Assembly (NCBI GenBank): GCA_011009095.1
Contig: VTPC01089958.1
Span: 181,204-245,203 of the forward strand
Reading direction: 5' to 3'
Source: Ignelater luminosus
Taxonomy: Eukaryota > Arthropoda > Insecta > Coleoptera > Elateridae
DNA: 64,000 nucleotides
Made by a program: the position numbers and the translations under genes. How positions within the stretch are numbered: the first letter of the stretch is position 1; the number at the start of each line of letters is the position of its first letter. The notes below the pieces were generated by a model. It made no database searches, had not been told where the DNA came from, and saw nothing but the letters and a program-made list of their open reading frames with translations. Of this stretch, positions 1 to 11,156 are shown in pieces.

Positions 1-398
1 TAATTAAAATCCAGGATTTCTTGTGTTACATATTAAGAAGGACCATTGCTTTAATTTACCAAACAAAAATTTTTACGAAGATGTCCACAAAAATGCGCAA
101 ATCTTACCTAGAATGCAACCGTTTCTCGTTAATAAAAACGCACTCAATGGCAGTCGTAGTAAACACAATCACGTACTGGCAGTAAATAAATGCTAATAAT
201 TAACATATAACTTTTATTACCGGAATGAATGTAACATAATACTTAGAACAAAGGATGGTAGCTAACACAATGCTAAAAATCGCCTTTATTTATGGTGCGA
301 TAATTTATTTATAAAATAATAATTGATTCATAGGTGGACGGCTGGAGCCCGAAAGTATTGAGTAAAATATTACGCAACAAGTTTGGCTAAATCAGTAT

Positions 399-426
399 TA
401 TTATTATTATTATTATTATTACTACT
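399..426. repeat. ATT/TTA trinucleotide microsatellite
   Basis: A short run of TTA/ATT trinucleotides decays into ACT repeats. It lies downstream (minus-strand sense) of the last exon of the first secreted-protein gene. Simple sequence, no function implied. Confidence 0.85.
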
Positions 427-647
427 ATACACGAACGTAGTATATACTAGTATAAAGTATACGTACAACTGTTTTATAATTAAAATTATAGAATTTTTTT
501 TGCAATAATAACAGGTTTATTAATGAGTGTTAGTCTAAATTTATTTTCAACCAACTTAAAATATTATAAAAAGCATAAACCACGCTAGATATTGATCTTT
601 AAATCAACTTTATACTTTCTTAATTAATCATTCTTAATAGATTATAT

Positions 648-1608
648 TTAGAAAATAAACATAGAATTAACAATATCGGTGTAGCCATCCATAACAAATA
701 CTTCTTCTGAGAAATTCTATAAGTAAATTGAAATTTGTATTTGCCAGTCGGTATCTAGGAGAAAATTTTCTTTCATCTACTATCCAGTTTCAGATATTGT
801 AGGTTACGCCCCAATATTAAAAAAAAATAAAAAGCCTGTAAGAATATTCAAACCAAGAACGTTGATACCTTTCGAAACGGACATCCTCTGAGATTTTCAC
901 ATGTTATGCCATTACGAATTATTAGCATATTTAAGTCAATTGCTTTGCAGAGATTTACTTCAAAAAGCATTGGAAACAGTCCATATTCATTTCTTAGAAA
1001 TTTGTAAGCTTGAAGTATAACCGCGATACAAATAACTAATTTTTATGTTAGTCAATACAAGAGTCAACTTTAATCAGGATAAGTAATCAGAACTACCTTC
1101 AGTGAAGAAGGAGAAATGGAACATGAAGTAGGCTTGAAACTCAGAAAAAGTTCCACAAACCAACATTAATGAGATTCTTGACATAATAAACGTTTTACCA
1201 TCTCAGAGAAACAGCTTCATTGGAAATCTTTTGCCACCGGAGAATCTTTTATACATAGATGCTCTGAACAAAAACCGAAGAGAAATGAGTTTGCGTATTA
1301 TTAAATTTCAAACAGCAATGCATTACAGTGTGTGAATAATATTTCTAATGTAAAATCTAATTAACTGCTAATGCTGATAAAGGCGTAAGGAGATGCTGAA
1401 ACGTATTGTTAGGTATTTACTATAATTATGAGAGTAGTGTAAATAAGATTAAATTAAATCAAAAACCAAAAAAAATACATGGTGCTTAAGGAACAAAATC
1501 TGAAACAAAAACAAAATATCTTACATCATAGCTGAAGACTGAGCCGTTCTTTGCTTCATTAATTAAGATTGTGTTAAGTACGAAGAAAACTTTAACTATG
1601 ACTTCCAT
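648..1608 (-). CDS. Putative secreted protein, tandem copy 1 (gene model incomplete)
   Basis: First exon is 1608-1525: 28 codons starting MEVIVKVFFVLNTILINEAK, a basic then hydrophobic signal-peptide-like start, followed by a strong donor GTAAGA. Last exon is 706-648: 59 nt after an AG, encoding EEVFVMDGYTDIVNSMFIF and a TAA stop. Both exons recur at 2980-2894 and 2301-2243 with equal last-exon length, the same phase and one in-frame 3-nt indel in exon 1; this argues for protein-level constraint. A candidate middle exon is about 1035-869 (contains LFPMLFEVNLCK and, near its end, ENLRGCPFRK before a GTATCA donor), which resembles small cysteine-bearing secreted insect proteins of the DUF1091/ML kind. 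Its phase does not join directly to exon 1, so another exon is missing from the model. Function unknown. The two duplicated exons are solid; the joining is not. Confidence 0.5.
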
Positions 1609-2242
1609 TTACAACCACATAAAGACAGCCACTAATCATTATGAAGGTTAGGTTGTTTATTTTATTTGTAATTTTCCACCGGAGGAAATGACGAGATACA
1701 GATCTGACTACTCTATTATCGTTTTATTTAATAGTTTTGATGATTATGATGTTTTTGCTCAAACAACACTAGGATTATCTTCTCATATAAAAGTGGCAGA
1801 TCAATTTCTAACACACAGCACTTACATGCAAAAGCATTTTAGAGTTCCTGTCAAGACCGTGCTAAAAACTAAAGCTAATTATTATTGGTTTTATTAGTAT
1901 GTAATTGTACTGATCTGTTTAACAGTTCAAAACCAAAATCAAATAATCTGAATTCTAAAGATTAACTTTATCACAATAAACTAGTATTATGCAGGAAGTT
2001 TGTCTAGATCTTTATTTTAATACGTAAATACACACAGTACACAATATAATATTGTTATAACTACAACTGTTTTATAATTAGATTTGTAGAACTTGTTAGA
2101 ACAATAGCCGAATTACTAACGAATCTTAAACTTAAATTTATATTCAAACTTAATGTAAAAATACATTTGTAATATATACCACATCAGAACTTGATCTTTG
2201 AGGAACTTACTTTCACAATTAATTATTCTTAATAAATTATAT

Positions 2243-2980
2243 TTAGAAAAGGAACCAAGAATTAACAATATCAGTGTAACCATCAATAACTAACACTTCT
2301 TCTAAATAGTATAGGTAGATTACCTNNNNNNNNNNNNNNNNNNNNNNNNNNNNNNNNNNNNNNNNNNNNNNNNNNNNNNNNNNNNNNNNNNNNNNNNNNN
2401 NNNNNNNNNNNNNNNNNNNNNNNNNNNNNNNNNNNNNNNNNNNNNNNNNNNNNNNNNNNNNNNNNNNNNNNNNNNNNNNNNNNNNNNNNNNNNNNNNNNN
2501 NNNNNNNNNNNNNNNNNNNNNNNNNNNNNNNNNNNNNNNNNNNNNNNNNNNNNNNNNNNNNNNNNNNNNNNNNNNNNNNNNNNNNNNNNNNNNNNNNNNN
2601 NNNNNNNNNNNNNNNNNNNNNNNNNNNNNNNNNNNNNNNNNNNNNNNNNNNNNNNNNNNNNNNNNNNNNNNNNNNNNNNNNNNNNNNNNNNNNNNNNNNN
2701 NNNNNNNNNNNNNNNNNNNNNNNNNGACGGTGATACATGACATAGTTTCAAAATGTGTTGAAAGATCTGAGTTAATATTGAAATGTACGATTCGATGTTT
2801 AATGTAATTTAATGATATTTAATGATAAACTAAAATTAAAGTTGTTAATTGTTATGTATATACAATAAAAATATTATACTCCTTGGTCAATACATCATAG
2901 TTGAAGACTGAGTCGCTCTTTGCTCCACTACTCAAGATTGCGTTGTTAAGTAAGAACAGAACTTTAAATACGATCGCCAT
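2243..2980 (-). CDS. Putative secreted protein, tandem copy 2 (interrupted by assembly gap)
   Basis: Paralogue of the gene at 648-1608. First exon 2980-2894 has 29 codons, MAIVFKVLFLLNNAILSSGA then KSDSVFNYD, a good signal peptide ending at a GTATTG donor. Last exon 2301-2243 encodes EEVLVIDGYTDIVNSWFLF and stop, after a TTTAG acceptor; 15 of 19 residues match copy 1. Just above the gap, a TTAACTCAG acceptor at about 2765 could open a further exon reading IFQHILKLCHVSP before it runs into the Ns. The 400-N gap probably swallowed one or more middle exons. Same strand, same order of exons and similar spacing show a tandem duplication of about 1.4-1.6 kb. Both copies keep open exons, so neither is clearly dead. 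Confidence 0.5.
2326..2725. other. Assembly gap (400 N)
   Basis: Four hundred consecutive N, a round number that suggests a gap of estimated or arbitrary size. It falls inside a tandem duplication, where assemblers often fail. Open frames running through it are meaningless. Confidence 0.99.
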
Positions 2981-3016
2981 TTAGAGCTATTTGAAAACAA
3001 CTGCTATTATTAGAAG

Positions 3017-3540
3017 AGTTTTCCTTCATTTAGTATAGCTGAGATTTGAAAAGGCAGGAAACACAATCTAATTTTGTTATTGTAGTTTTGATGAATAAAC
3101 TTTGTGCTTAGTGTCTGTCAGCGTCTTTGCGTTGCCCTCCATTAACCTACTTAAGCAAAGTAAATACAAAGATTGTAAACAATACACAACGAGCTGCGCT
3201 TTTTGAACTTTGTCTGAATTTGCCTTAGGGCACATTAAGTTTTAAAATTGACTTTGAGCTTGGAGATTTGCAAAGACTCGATATAATGACGTAATGGTAA
3301 AAAAGCCTAGAGAAAGTATTGAAAGAACATGCCAGATATTCAAGATTTAATTTGTCAAACATTAGTGTATTCTCTTTAAGGATTACCAAAGAATTATGAA
3401 ATATTTTAAGGCTGTAAACTCTTATTACAACATCTTCTTATGGTTAACTGGAGCGGCACAAAACTGATTAATGCTTCCTATAAAAAAGTCTCCAAAAGGA
3501 TAGCATACGACAGAGTGAAATGAGTCATGCTCTAGTTACT
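3017..3540. other. AT-rich intergenic DNA, nothing recognised
   Basis: Upstream (minus-strand sense) of the second secreted-protein gene. No coding frame, RNA gene or repeat was recognised. Confidence 0.6.
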
Positions 3541-3544
3541 AATT

Positions 3545-4470
3545 ATGACTGAATATGGATGCATAGGATATGCTTTGGCTGTCGCATATCCAATCATATG
3601 CATTGCCCCTGTTGCGGGCCCCAACATATGGTCTTTTATTTGCATGCACACTTGCAACATCTGTGCACTATTAACGTCTTCATACAGCTAGTTACCATCG
3701 CTGACAACAACCGGAGTTTATCATTATATTCTTCAACTAATTCTCAACTAATCATCAACGACGCGCCAAACGCCTCCATTGCCAGTCCACTTTGCTAACG
3801 ATTAACATGTGTATCAGCATGACATACTGGCCCACCGTAATACCGCCCTGCCGCGCTTCCATCATCATCAAAATTTCCACCAAGGACGCCAACACCTCCA
3901 CTTTCATCCGAACTGCATTTTTTCTAATATCTTATAGTCTGTCACCTCTTGAAAACAAAACCAACCCAGCCAACTGGCTGAAGAGACCCGAAAAGGGGGT
4001 CTAGAAATAAACCACAACTTCATCATCTGCTTTTTGCAATGCGCCGACGATATACACCTCCCAATGTAACATCTCGAATCTCCCCCAAAGGACTAAAAAT
4101 CCTGGCGTTCAATCTACGACAACCACGAAAAACAAACCTTACCCTATTTTGTCACAGCTGTTACACATCAGCCAGATTTGACGTCCGTCTGGGACTAGGA
4201 AGCTTACGCCTCCAATTTGTACCATCTACTACCTACATTGGTATTATTTAGACGCTGTGTTACACCTATAAAACCTTCATCCGATATGTTATTGCTAGTC
4301 ACCGTCACTGGTGGTAATTTTTGTTGCAAAACAAAACAAAGAGCAGGTTCTCGAGATCGTCAGAATCCCACTTTCACCTCTGAAAAGGAAATTCAAAAAG
4401 ATGCGCAAACATCCGTCTGCCATTCATATACACACGACAGCCCATCTTCTCCACTCCGCTAAGCAATGTA
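3545..4470 (+). repeat. C-rich, purine-poor segment, probably a decayed retrotransposon coding part
   Basis: This block is visibly richer in C and poorer in purines on the plus strand than its flanks, with runs like catcatcatcaaaatttcc. Several short frames (3559-3798, 3792-4004, 4039-4251, 4217-4462) overlap and hand over to one another, as in a frameshifted old ORF. I could not match any frame to a named domain. A decayed LINE gag or endonuclease part is a guess. Similar islands lie at 33845-34230 and 56090-57115. Confidence 0.3.
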
Positions 4471-4479
4471 GTTAGCAAT

Positions 4480-6360
4480 TTTTGTGCTATAGTTCTCACT
4501 AAGATCACTAAGGTGAAAGCCAGAATTCATTGGACCCTGGGACAATTTCAGACTCTTGCGTACTTCACTGAGCAGCAAAAAACTTTTGACCTAAAAGAGT
4601 TAAATAAAAGTAATTGTTAGTAAGAAAAACTTTACCTTATATTGAGAAAACAAAAATGTATAACCAATTTAGAGTTGGCTTGTTTATATAAAAAAATATT
4701 GAAAAATCCCATTTCGTTTTTAAAGGGGGACAAGAATCATGGGAGAAACTATTCATACTTTTTTTGTCAAGATAACAATCACCAAATCTGTAAGAAATTG
4801 GTTCAAGAACAATAGAGCAGAATTGATCTTTCAGTTTTATTAAAGTCAATCTAATTTTAGTCGCGGAGACAAATTGCTTGGTTTCTGCTTTGAAACTACC
4901 AAAGATATTAAGAGACATCCTGCTAGCAAGATTTATTGGCCATCAGTTTGAAAAAGCTTTAAAATACCACAGCTTAAAAGCGCTATATCAGAATGTGAAC
5001 AAACGTCATACTAAAAATGAAATTTTTGATAACTAATATAGAACAAAAATGACGCCTTAATGACGTCTATCATTCTCAATCTTCATGCTCGTTGAATCAA
5101 ATGAATACATTTTTATGTTTGCTGAGAACTGTTCTAAACGTAGAGAATTTGCAGCTTTACGCAATTTTTGGCTTTTAGAAGTGAAGCGGTAGGATAAAAA
5201 AGTCTTTTTGGGCAGGAAATTGATTTTCTTTTGTTGCAGAAAGTTTACCTTTTGAGCTCGTTTTTTTAACTGTTTATCGCAGTTTACATCTTTCTTACTA
5301 AACTTTGCGTCTTCATATCTGTGCTCTGAGGCAGTCGCCTTACTGGTCTGAGGAGCCCTGGTACAGACATATCGGCGTCTTCTCCATTTCGACAAAGAAA
5401 AAACTGTGCTTGTGACCGCCTCGGATGTTTCCGCCGCTAACTTCGTGTTCGTGTTCTGTAAAGCTTCAAGATAGAGTGAGCAACACCTCCGTCGACTGCG
5501 GTCTTATAGGCAGATCTAACAATCTGGGACGAGGAGCGCTGTGTTTTGCTCCAGTCGGTTGTAAATTCCAGCCCGTCAGCAACTATTAATAAGGATGAGG
5601 TAGGGGGTTTTGTAAAGCTATCGACTAGGCATTTAATACCAGGAATAAATGTTTAACCGATGTTTTTACTTTCTATGATTAAGCCTCTAGAGCGCGTGAC
5701 GGGTTAAACCAAGAAGGGCTCCTAGCTCGAAAACTATAAGGTGTACAGAAGTCTGGTTTTTGCCACTCAACACAAGCACTATGAATTTGACGAAATGATT
5801 TTGACTAAGAGCATATACTCGAAGTAATTCGCAGAGGGAAATAATTGGTATGGTAATCCCTTCCTATAATCACTTTTCTAGGTCACGACTTTCAAGCTAT
5901 AAATTACTTTGACCGCCTTAGCCTTTAAACTACTATGATCATCTTATTGGTTTTGAACGTCTTCTACCTATTTTGACTTTGAAATAAACTGAGCCATTTT
6001 TAAATCTGGAATGTATCTTTAGCATACGTTATGTTTTTGTTTTAGACTTGTTACTTTTGAGTAGCTTTATTTGAATTAGACTTTTTAAATATTTTGCTTG
6101 TTTGTTACTGTCCTACTTCTAACTTGGCCCAAGGCAACCTACTGCTTAGCGGGGTGAGTATCAACAGTTTGCATTCGTAACTGCTTTAATACTGATATTC
6201 TGTCGATCCTTACCAGACTACGTTTTAGTTAAAAGCTTTGAGCATAAGTCACAGAAATAATTTCTGAACTGCAGATCTAGAGAAAGTGCTATTAGAGATC
6301 TTAGTTACCTATTATAGTACCGCAAAATAAAAAATAGGAAAAGGTATGATCTACATAAGT
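4480..6360. other. Intergenic DNA with two minus-strand open frames of unknown status
   Basis: Minus-strand frames at 4637-4918 (93 codons) and 5057-5395 (112 codons, very basic N-terminus) have no motif, no signal peptide and no neighbour that recurs. Codon content is AT- and Lys-rich, as expected for chance frames here. The stretch 5400-6360 has no feature I can support. Confidence 0.4.
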
Positions 6361-6365
6361 ATCAT

Positions 6366-6411
6366 TTTATTAAAAATGTTTTATAGGTATATGAATAAAC
6401 AATAATTTATT
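6366..6411 (-). promoter_or_regulatory. Candidate polyadenylation signals of the ceramide kinase gene
   Basis: On the minus strand AATAAA occurs at 6411-6406 and again at 6371-6366, 11 and about 50 nt past the TAG stop at 6424-6422. The second is better placed for a normal 3' UTR. Motif-only call. Confidence 0.45.
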
Positions 6412-6421
6412 AATTATAGCA

Positions 6422-8625
6422 CTAACTTAAAAAACAACACTTATTGCTAGTGGTTGGCCTACCAATGCCTCGGCTAAAAACAGTAATCAACTGGCGATGA
6501 ACTCTACAAAAAAATAATTTTTTTATCTTTTTTATCTTACAATCAAAAACCAAACAAACCTGGCTTGGACTTCCGTGTTATGAATAACTTCACCATCACA
6601 ATTCCAACGCCCAGGTAAAGCGTTACTGTCAGCTTTGAAGTGAAATTCTTTTGCGCGATAAACTTCAACATGAGGCATATCTTGTACATCATAATCGTCA
6701 CTCAGAAATTTCTGCAGTGTTTTTATACTTTGAATGACAGATGTATGATGTATAATAACTAGGTAAAGGTATCCATCCCCTAAATGCGAGTAAGGTGCGA
6801 GCCCATGAGGATTACGTTCACCAGCACAACTCATATTTGCACCACTAACCATAAAAAATTTTCCTTTAACAATTTTCTTCACCACTTCAGCTTCTTCATG
6901 ACGTCTTGATAAACATTCCTCGCAATTCTCATAACATTTTGTTAGATTTCTATCTGAAGTGTCGGCCATTATGGTTATTTCACCTTCGTAAGCTGCATTC
7001 GACATTATTTTCTTGAAACCTAAAATATTTAAACTATCAAATGTCAAGGTAGACTTATGTGAAGTGCAAATTACCTGTGTATTCATACCTAGCCGGTCCC
7101 ATCCATCTGAGGTCTTCGCTAAAATGTGCAACATCGCCCAAGTAACCGTAACTGAGAACACCAGCGTATAATTTTAAGAAATTCGTATCATCGTGAACAG
7201 AAACTAAATCTAATCCAAGGGTGTCCCCTAATATTATGTGTATAACTGCTGTCGTTGCGTCAGTTGTACCATAAATACAATAGGCAGTTGTGTCGGTACT
7301 TCCACCTTAAAATGTTAAAGATAAATTGAGTTTCGATATTAAATTGAATTTCAAGAAAAAGTCTTTAATCATTTTAATGTCAAAACTTGTATTTTACAGC
7401 TTTCATTAACAACTTATTGTAGGGTATTGGTAACAAAGCCTTTGGATTTATGAATTTCTAAAACTAATTTCGAACACGTTCGTTGCGTATTGCGTTTTGA
7501 TAATACTGTAATCTATTTTGTTAGTTTGAAAGCTCTAATACTATCGTGGGATTATTCCGTCCTGTTTTTACTGTGAAACTAGAACAAAATGAGAACAGGG
7601 TTACTGTGGACATATAAGCTTTACTTGTTTTGACTACAAAGATTTTTCTTCTTTTCTATTGATACTAAAACCTTGTCTTTTATTATTTTATACTTTTTAC
7701 AAAGTATTGGTTATTCTTTTAAATAGTTTTTTATTTTATCTTAAATCATCTTACATAGATTTCTTTTTAAGGTTAGGGTAAGACCATTAGATTTACTATT
7801 TCTTGCTATTACCATTAATTAATTATTTATTATTTAATGGAATAACCACTTATAGTAACGTACCTGGTATTATTCCAACTGGTATGCTAGGTTTTGGTAA
7901 AGTTTGATTTGGATCATGTGGATCAATATCATGTAAACGACATTCACGTAAAACTAATCCATTAATTAATTCTAAAGCAGTTCCATCCCCACCAACACAT
8001 ACAAGCGAATCGTACGTATCGAAATTATTATTAATTACTAAATCTTGTATTTGATTTCTCCGCTGTGATACAATCACACTAAAATCAATACCGGCAATAT
8101 TAAATAGAGGCTTTGCATATTTTTCAAAAACATTTAACGCAGTCTTTTTGCCACCATGAGGATTTACAAATAGAAGTATATTTGCAGCCCTTTTAGTTGA
8201 CTCTAGAAATAAACAAATTTATTGATTCCTGATATGTTTTACGTGTTGATAATTACGTTGTAGACAAATTTGTAAACTTGTAACCCATATTGATACTTGA
8301 TAGGCATCAGAATGGTGGAGTGCTAGTAATTTGTGTTTCCATTTATTATTGGCTTTTTTCTTTGCGTAATGAATTTCAAATTGTTTATTGTTCTCATTAG
8401 GATTCGACTCTATACCGATTACATTTTCAATTGGTATCACTTTATTTTCTAAAAATATCAAAAGTTAAATAATTTACTAAAAAATGTTTAAATGTACAAA
8501 CCGTATGGCGGCTTTGCATTGTCCCAAATAATTAGATTATCTTGAAATTTCAGTCTGTACTTCTTTTTATTTCCGTAAAACGTTGTGAGCGGGAGAGAGC
8601 TAAAATAATGTATCTCACTTGACAT
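6422..8625 (-). CDS. CERK: Ceramide kinase, six exons, apparently intact
   Basis: Phosphorylates ceramide to ceramide-1-phosphate with ATP; family members act at the Golgi and plasma membranes. Exons: 8625-8502, 8448-8243, 8200-7864, 7305-7075, 7019-6560, 6503-6422. All introns are GT-AG, phases agree, and they join into 479 codons plus TAG (human CERK is 537). Residues about 1-110 form the N-terminal PH domain, ending with the expected Trp helix (SIWVTSLQ). The DAGK-type domain follows: LLFVNPHGGKK at about 119, VCVGGDGT at about 178-184 (catalytic GGDG), GIIPGGSTD at about 219, LGDTLGLD. The ceramide-kinase signature C-x3-C-x2-C is present at about 328-335, then NMSC, GLAPYSHLGDG, VEVYRAKEF, WNCDGEV. 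Introns are 42-56 bp except intron 3 (558 bp). The 42-bp intron 2 is the least certain junction. ATG at 8625 gives the right PH start. Confidence 0.96.
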
Positions 8626-8659
8626 TATTATTATGTACGCTAGTCACGATTTTTATTAA

Positions 8660-8677
8660 AATCGATTACGCACGTGC
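8660..8677 (-). promoter_or_regulatory. Candidate core-promoter motifs of ceramide kinase (E-box, DRE-like)
   Basis: A palindromic E-box CACGTG sits at 8671-8676, 46 bp before the ATG, next to AATCGATT, close to the insect DRE element. Bidirectional, motif-level evidence only; no transcription start is visible. Confidence 0.25.
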
Positions 8678-8679
8678 AC

Positions 8680-9400
8680 TCTCGAATTAATTCCTAAAAT
8701 AGTAACTACTATTAAAACTAATATTGTAGGCTTTTATTCCTTAGTGTATGATACCTTTTAATTAACTGTTGCATACATGTACTAAACATCGACTGCGTAA
8801 TACTATTAAATATGGAATCTTGTTTCTGTTATCTACTTATCAGTGAGGGCCTGAGATAAAAAGTTTAATGAATTAAATATACAGTAAAAATCTAATTAAT
8901 CACTACACAACAAATTTTTCCCAGTAAATAATAGAGTGGAATTGTACTTGAATTTAGTAATTGAAATCAATTATGTATGTGTTGATAAACACAATAAAAT
9001 TGATTATCTTCAAATGAAACTTAATCTATTATGAAATTGATTTTCATGTAATATTGTATTAGGTATGTTACATAAATTCTAAAGCATGACTTAATTTTCT
9101 TTCTTTCTCCTTAGGTATGTTCCGTAACACTTTGAAATTTTTTTATAAATCTATACTTTACCAGATAAAAATAATTTAGTTAGTTCAATTTCATTAAAAT
9201 CTACTATTTCTTAACTAAAATAGGCTTCCTCCTTTGCGTTGTAGGTCAATTGGGTTGCCTATATTAAATATAAACTTTTAATTTAAGTCTTGATTTTTTA
9301 AAAGCCAATTAGTAGCTTTGGTAAGATTTTTGATTGAGTTTATTCCAAAGCTTCATGTCTATTACAGTATAGAATTTTATTCAATGACAAAGTAAATATT
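8680..9400. other. AT-rich intergenic DNA, nothing recognised
   Basis: Upstream flank of the ceramide kinase gene. Very AT-rich, with no coding frame or repeat that I recognise. Confidence 0.6.
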
Positions 9401-9407
9401 GCATTAT

Positions 9408-10660
9408 GCTGCTCTTAAAGTACAATAAGACAAATCCAAATTTCTTTGCAGATCTGTTGAATTTTTAGCACACTTGATAACTTTTGAAGGTATTTAACCT
9501 AATCCAAAGAACACTAAAGCAATATAAAATTTTCTTATACCTAATACAGTCAAGGAAATCAAGTTATTCCTTATACTTGTAGGCTATTATAGAGAATTTA
9601 TTAAAAAAACATCGCCAAAGTCACAAAAAAACCCGTGATTCAATGCCCCAAGAAAAATAACAAGGTAGAGCATACCCCAGAATTTGTCAATTTGTTTAAC
9701 ACTTGCAAAAAGATTTTAATGAATGCAGCACCCAGATATTTCTAAACCGTTAAACTTGACTACTGATGCATCAAACTTTGCTGTAGGTGCAGTTCTCTCG
9801 CAAAGCCCTATTGGAAAAGATCTTCCAGTAGCCTATGCATCTAGAACATTAAATCCCGTAGAAACCAACTACAACACTATTGAAAAGGAACCTCTGGGCT
9901 GACAAATATTTTAGGCGGTATTTATTTAGAGTAAAATTCAAAATAATCTGTGATCACAAACCTCTCCAGTGGTTATTTAAAAAAGCTTAATTCTTCTTTG
10001 GCATCTTAAATTAGAAGAAAATGATTATGAAATCTTGTATAAAAAGGAACTGATAATGACAATTTTTCCATTATAATCAACCCTCTAGCTTTAGACGATT
10101 TATTGGCTCTTGATGAGAACGAAGAATTTATTTAGCAGAAGTATTCAAATGTAAAGTCTAGCGAAAAAATACTCGATAAACCAAAAATAATTGCTGACAA
10201 AAACATTGTTATCCGTCTTCCTAATAAGAACCTCCTAAAAAGTTCTCCAAAGTCTGACAACGAACCTGTCTCTAATTTTAACCTAGAAAAACATTTAAAC
10301 ACATTCAAAAATCAAATTGTCATGTTAGGTACAGACAAACTCAAGGTAACTAAAGAGAAAATATTTGGCAAAAACAGAACAACAGTTTCCATCCCTGAAA
10401 TACAAAACGAAAGTTTAATTATTAAATTTATTAAAGAAAATATAGCGGTAACTGTTCGATCTAGTTACCCCTAGAAAACGACGTTATGAGAGCACGTTTT
10501 TGGTGTCAGCAGATAGAGAATTACTCACAGAAGACAATTACGTAAACAGTGTAAAAGAAATTAATCCAAATACTATTTTTAAGCACAATGAAGTTGGCAA
10601 CTAATTCATCTGCTGCACACACTACCAACCCCCTATTGCAATATGAACCGCGTATGGATA
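9408..10660 (+). mobile_element. Ty3/gypsy LTR retrotransposon relic (RT end, RNase H, integrase start)
   Basis: Broken pol fragment. In order: RT palm end (DKSKFL, SVEFLAHLITFEGI, at about 9430-9500), RT thumb/connection (KEIKLFLILVGYYREFIKK at about 9550-9610), RNase H with [16 protein letters not shown] at about 9755-9805 and [20 protein letters not shown] after it, CDHKPLQWLFK at about 9950, and an integrase-linker-like part (VMRARFWCQQIENY, about 10485-10530). Several in-frame stops (for example where YNTIEKE... is followed by TGA) and frameshifts kill it. No LTR was found at either side, so it is a fragment. Confidence 0.9.
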
Positions 10661-10675
10661 TTATAAGCGACTTTT

Positions 10676-10830
10676 TTTTCTTTTAATGACTTTCACTCCA
10701 ATCTTTCGGTGGAGGGAGGCGTAGCGAGGGTGTGGTTAGGTTAAAAGCAGTTAAACGTTCATGTTTTAAATGAATTTCACCCCAAGCGAGGGTATGGTTA
10801 GGTTAGTAGTAGTTAAAAGTTCAGTGATTT
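10676..10830 (+). repeat. Degenerate tandem duplication with GGTTAGGTTA core
   Basis: Two imperfect units follow each other: one with ttttaatgactttcactcc and gcgagggtgtggttaggtta, then one with ttttaaatgaatttcacccc and gcgagggtatggttaggtta, each followed by an A/G-rich GCAGTTAAA or TAGTTAAA end. The core contains two copies of the insect telomere unit TTAGG, but only two, so a telomeric origin is not implied. It lies between the gypsy and piggyBac relics. Confidence 0.6.
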
Positions 10831-11155
10831 AGGGAAATTTGGTTGTGGTACACTGCCGAAGAGTAGCAGGAACGTACTCGCGATATTACACTGTCATGGC
10901 TGTCGTTTTGCTAGTGAACTGTCAAGATCGTCGATTTTCAAAGTTTTTTTTTTAAACTCTTCTAAGCGTTTGGCGTCGGAGAGGCCTTCCGCGGGTGTCT
11001 TTGGATTCTCTGAATGGATATACATGCATTGGTAAGGTTAGATTGTTTCTGTAGAAGTTTAATTCTAGGGGTAGCTATAGAACTGTTACCTAAAATTACT
11101 TTGTAAACACTGCATTTTCTCTTTGCATTTCCAACAAGCTACTCACTAAAGTTAC
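10831..11155. other. Spacer between gypsy and piggyBac relics
   Basis: A somewhat GC-richer stretch (gcgtttggcgtcggagaggc at about 10966) with a T-run. It may be the 5' flank or UTR of the piggyBac element; no coding sequence seen. Confidence 0.35.
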
Positions 11156-11156
11156 A

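Noticed and set aside
1688-1897. Plus-strand 69-codon open frame between the two secreted-protein genes
   Set aside because: No motif, no counterpart in the tandem copy, and it lies antisense in the presumed promoter region.
2243-2751. Long minus-strand open frames of 143-166 codons
   Set aside because: They consist almost entirely of N. Only the last 59 nt of one is kept, as a last exon.
5057-5395. 112-codon minus-strand frame
   Set aside because: Lys/Arg/Ser-rich without domain, splice partner or recurrence. Kept only as a remark in the intergenic entry.
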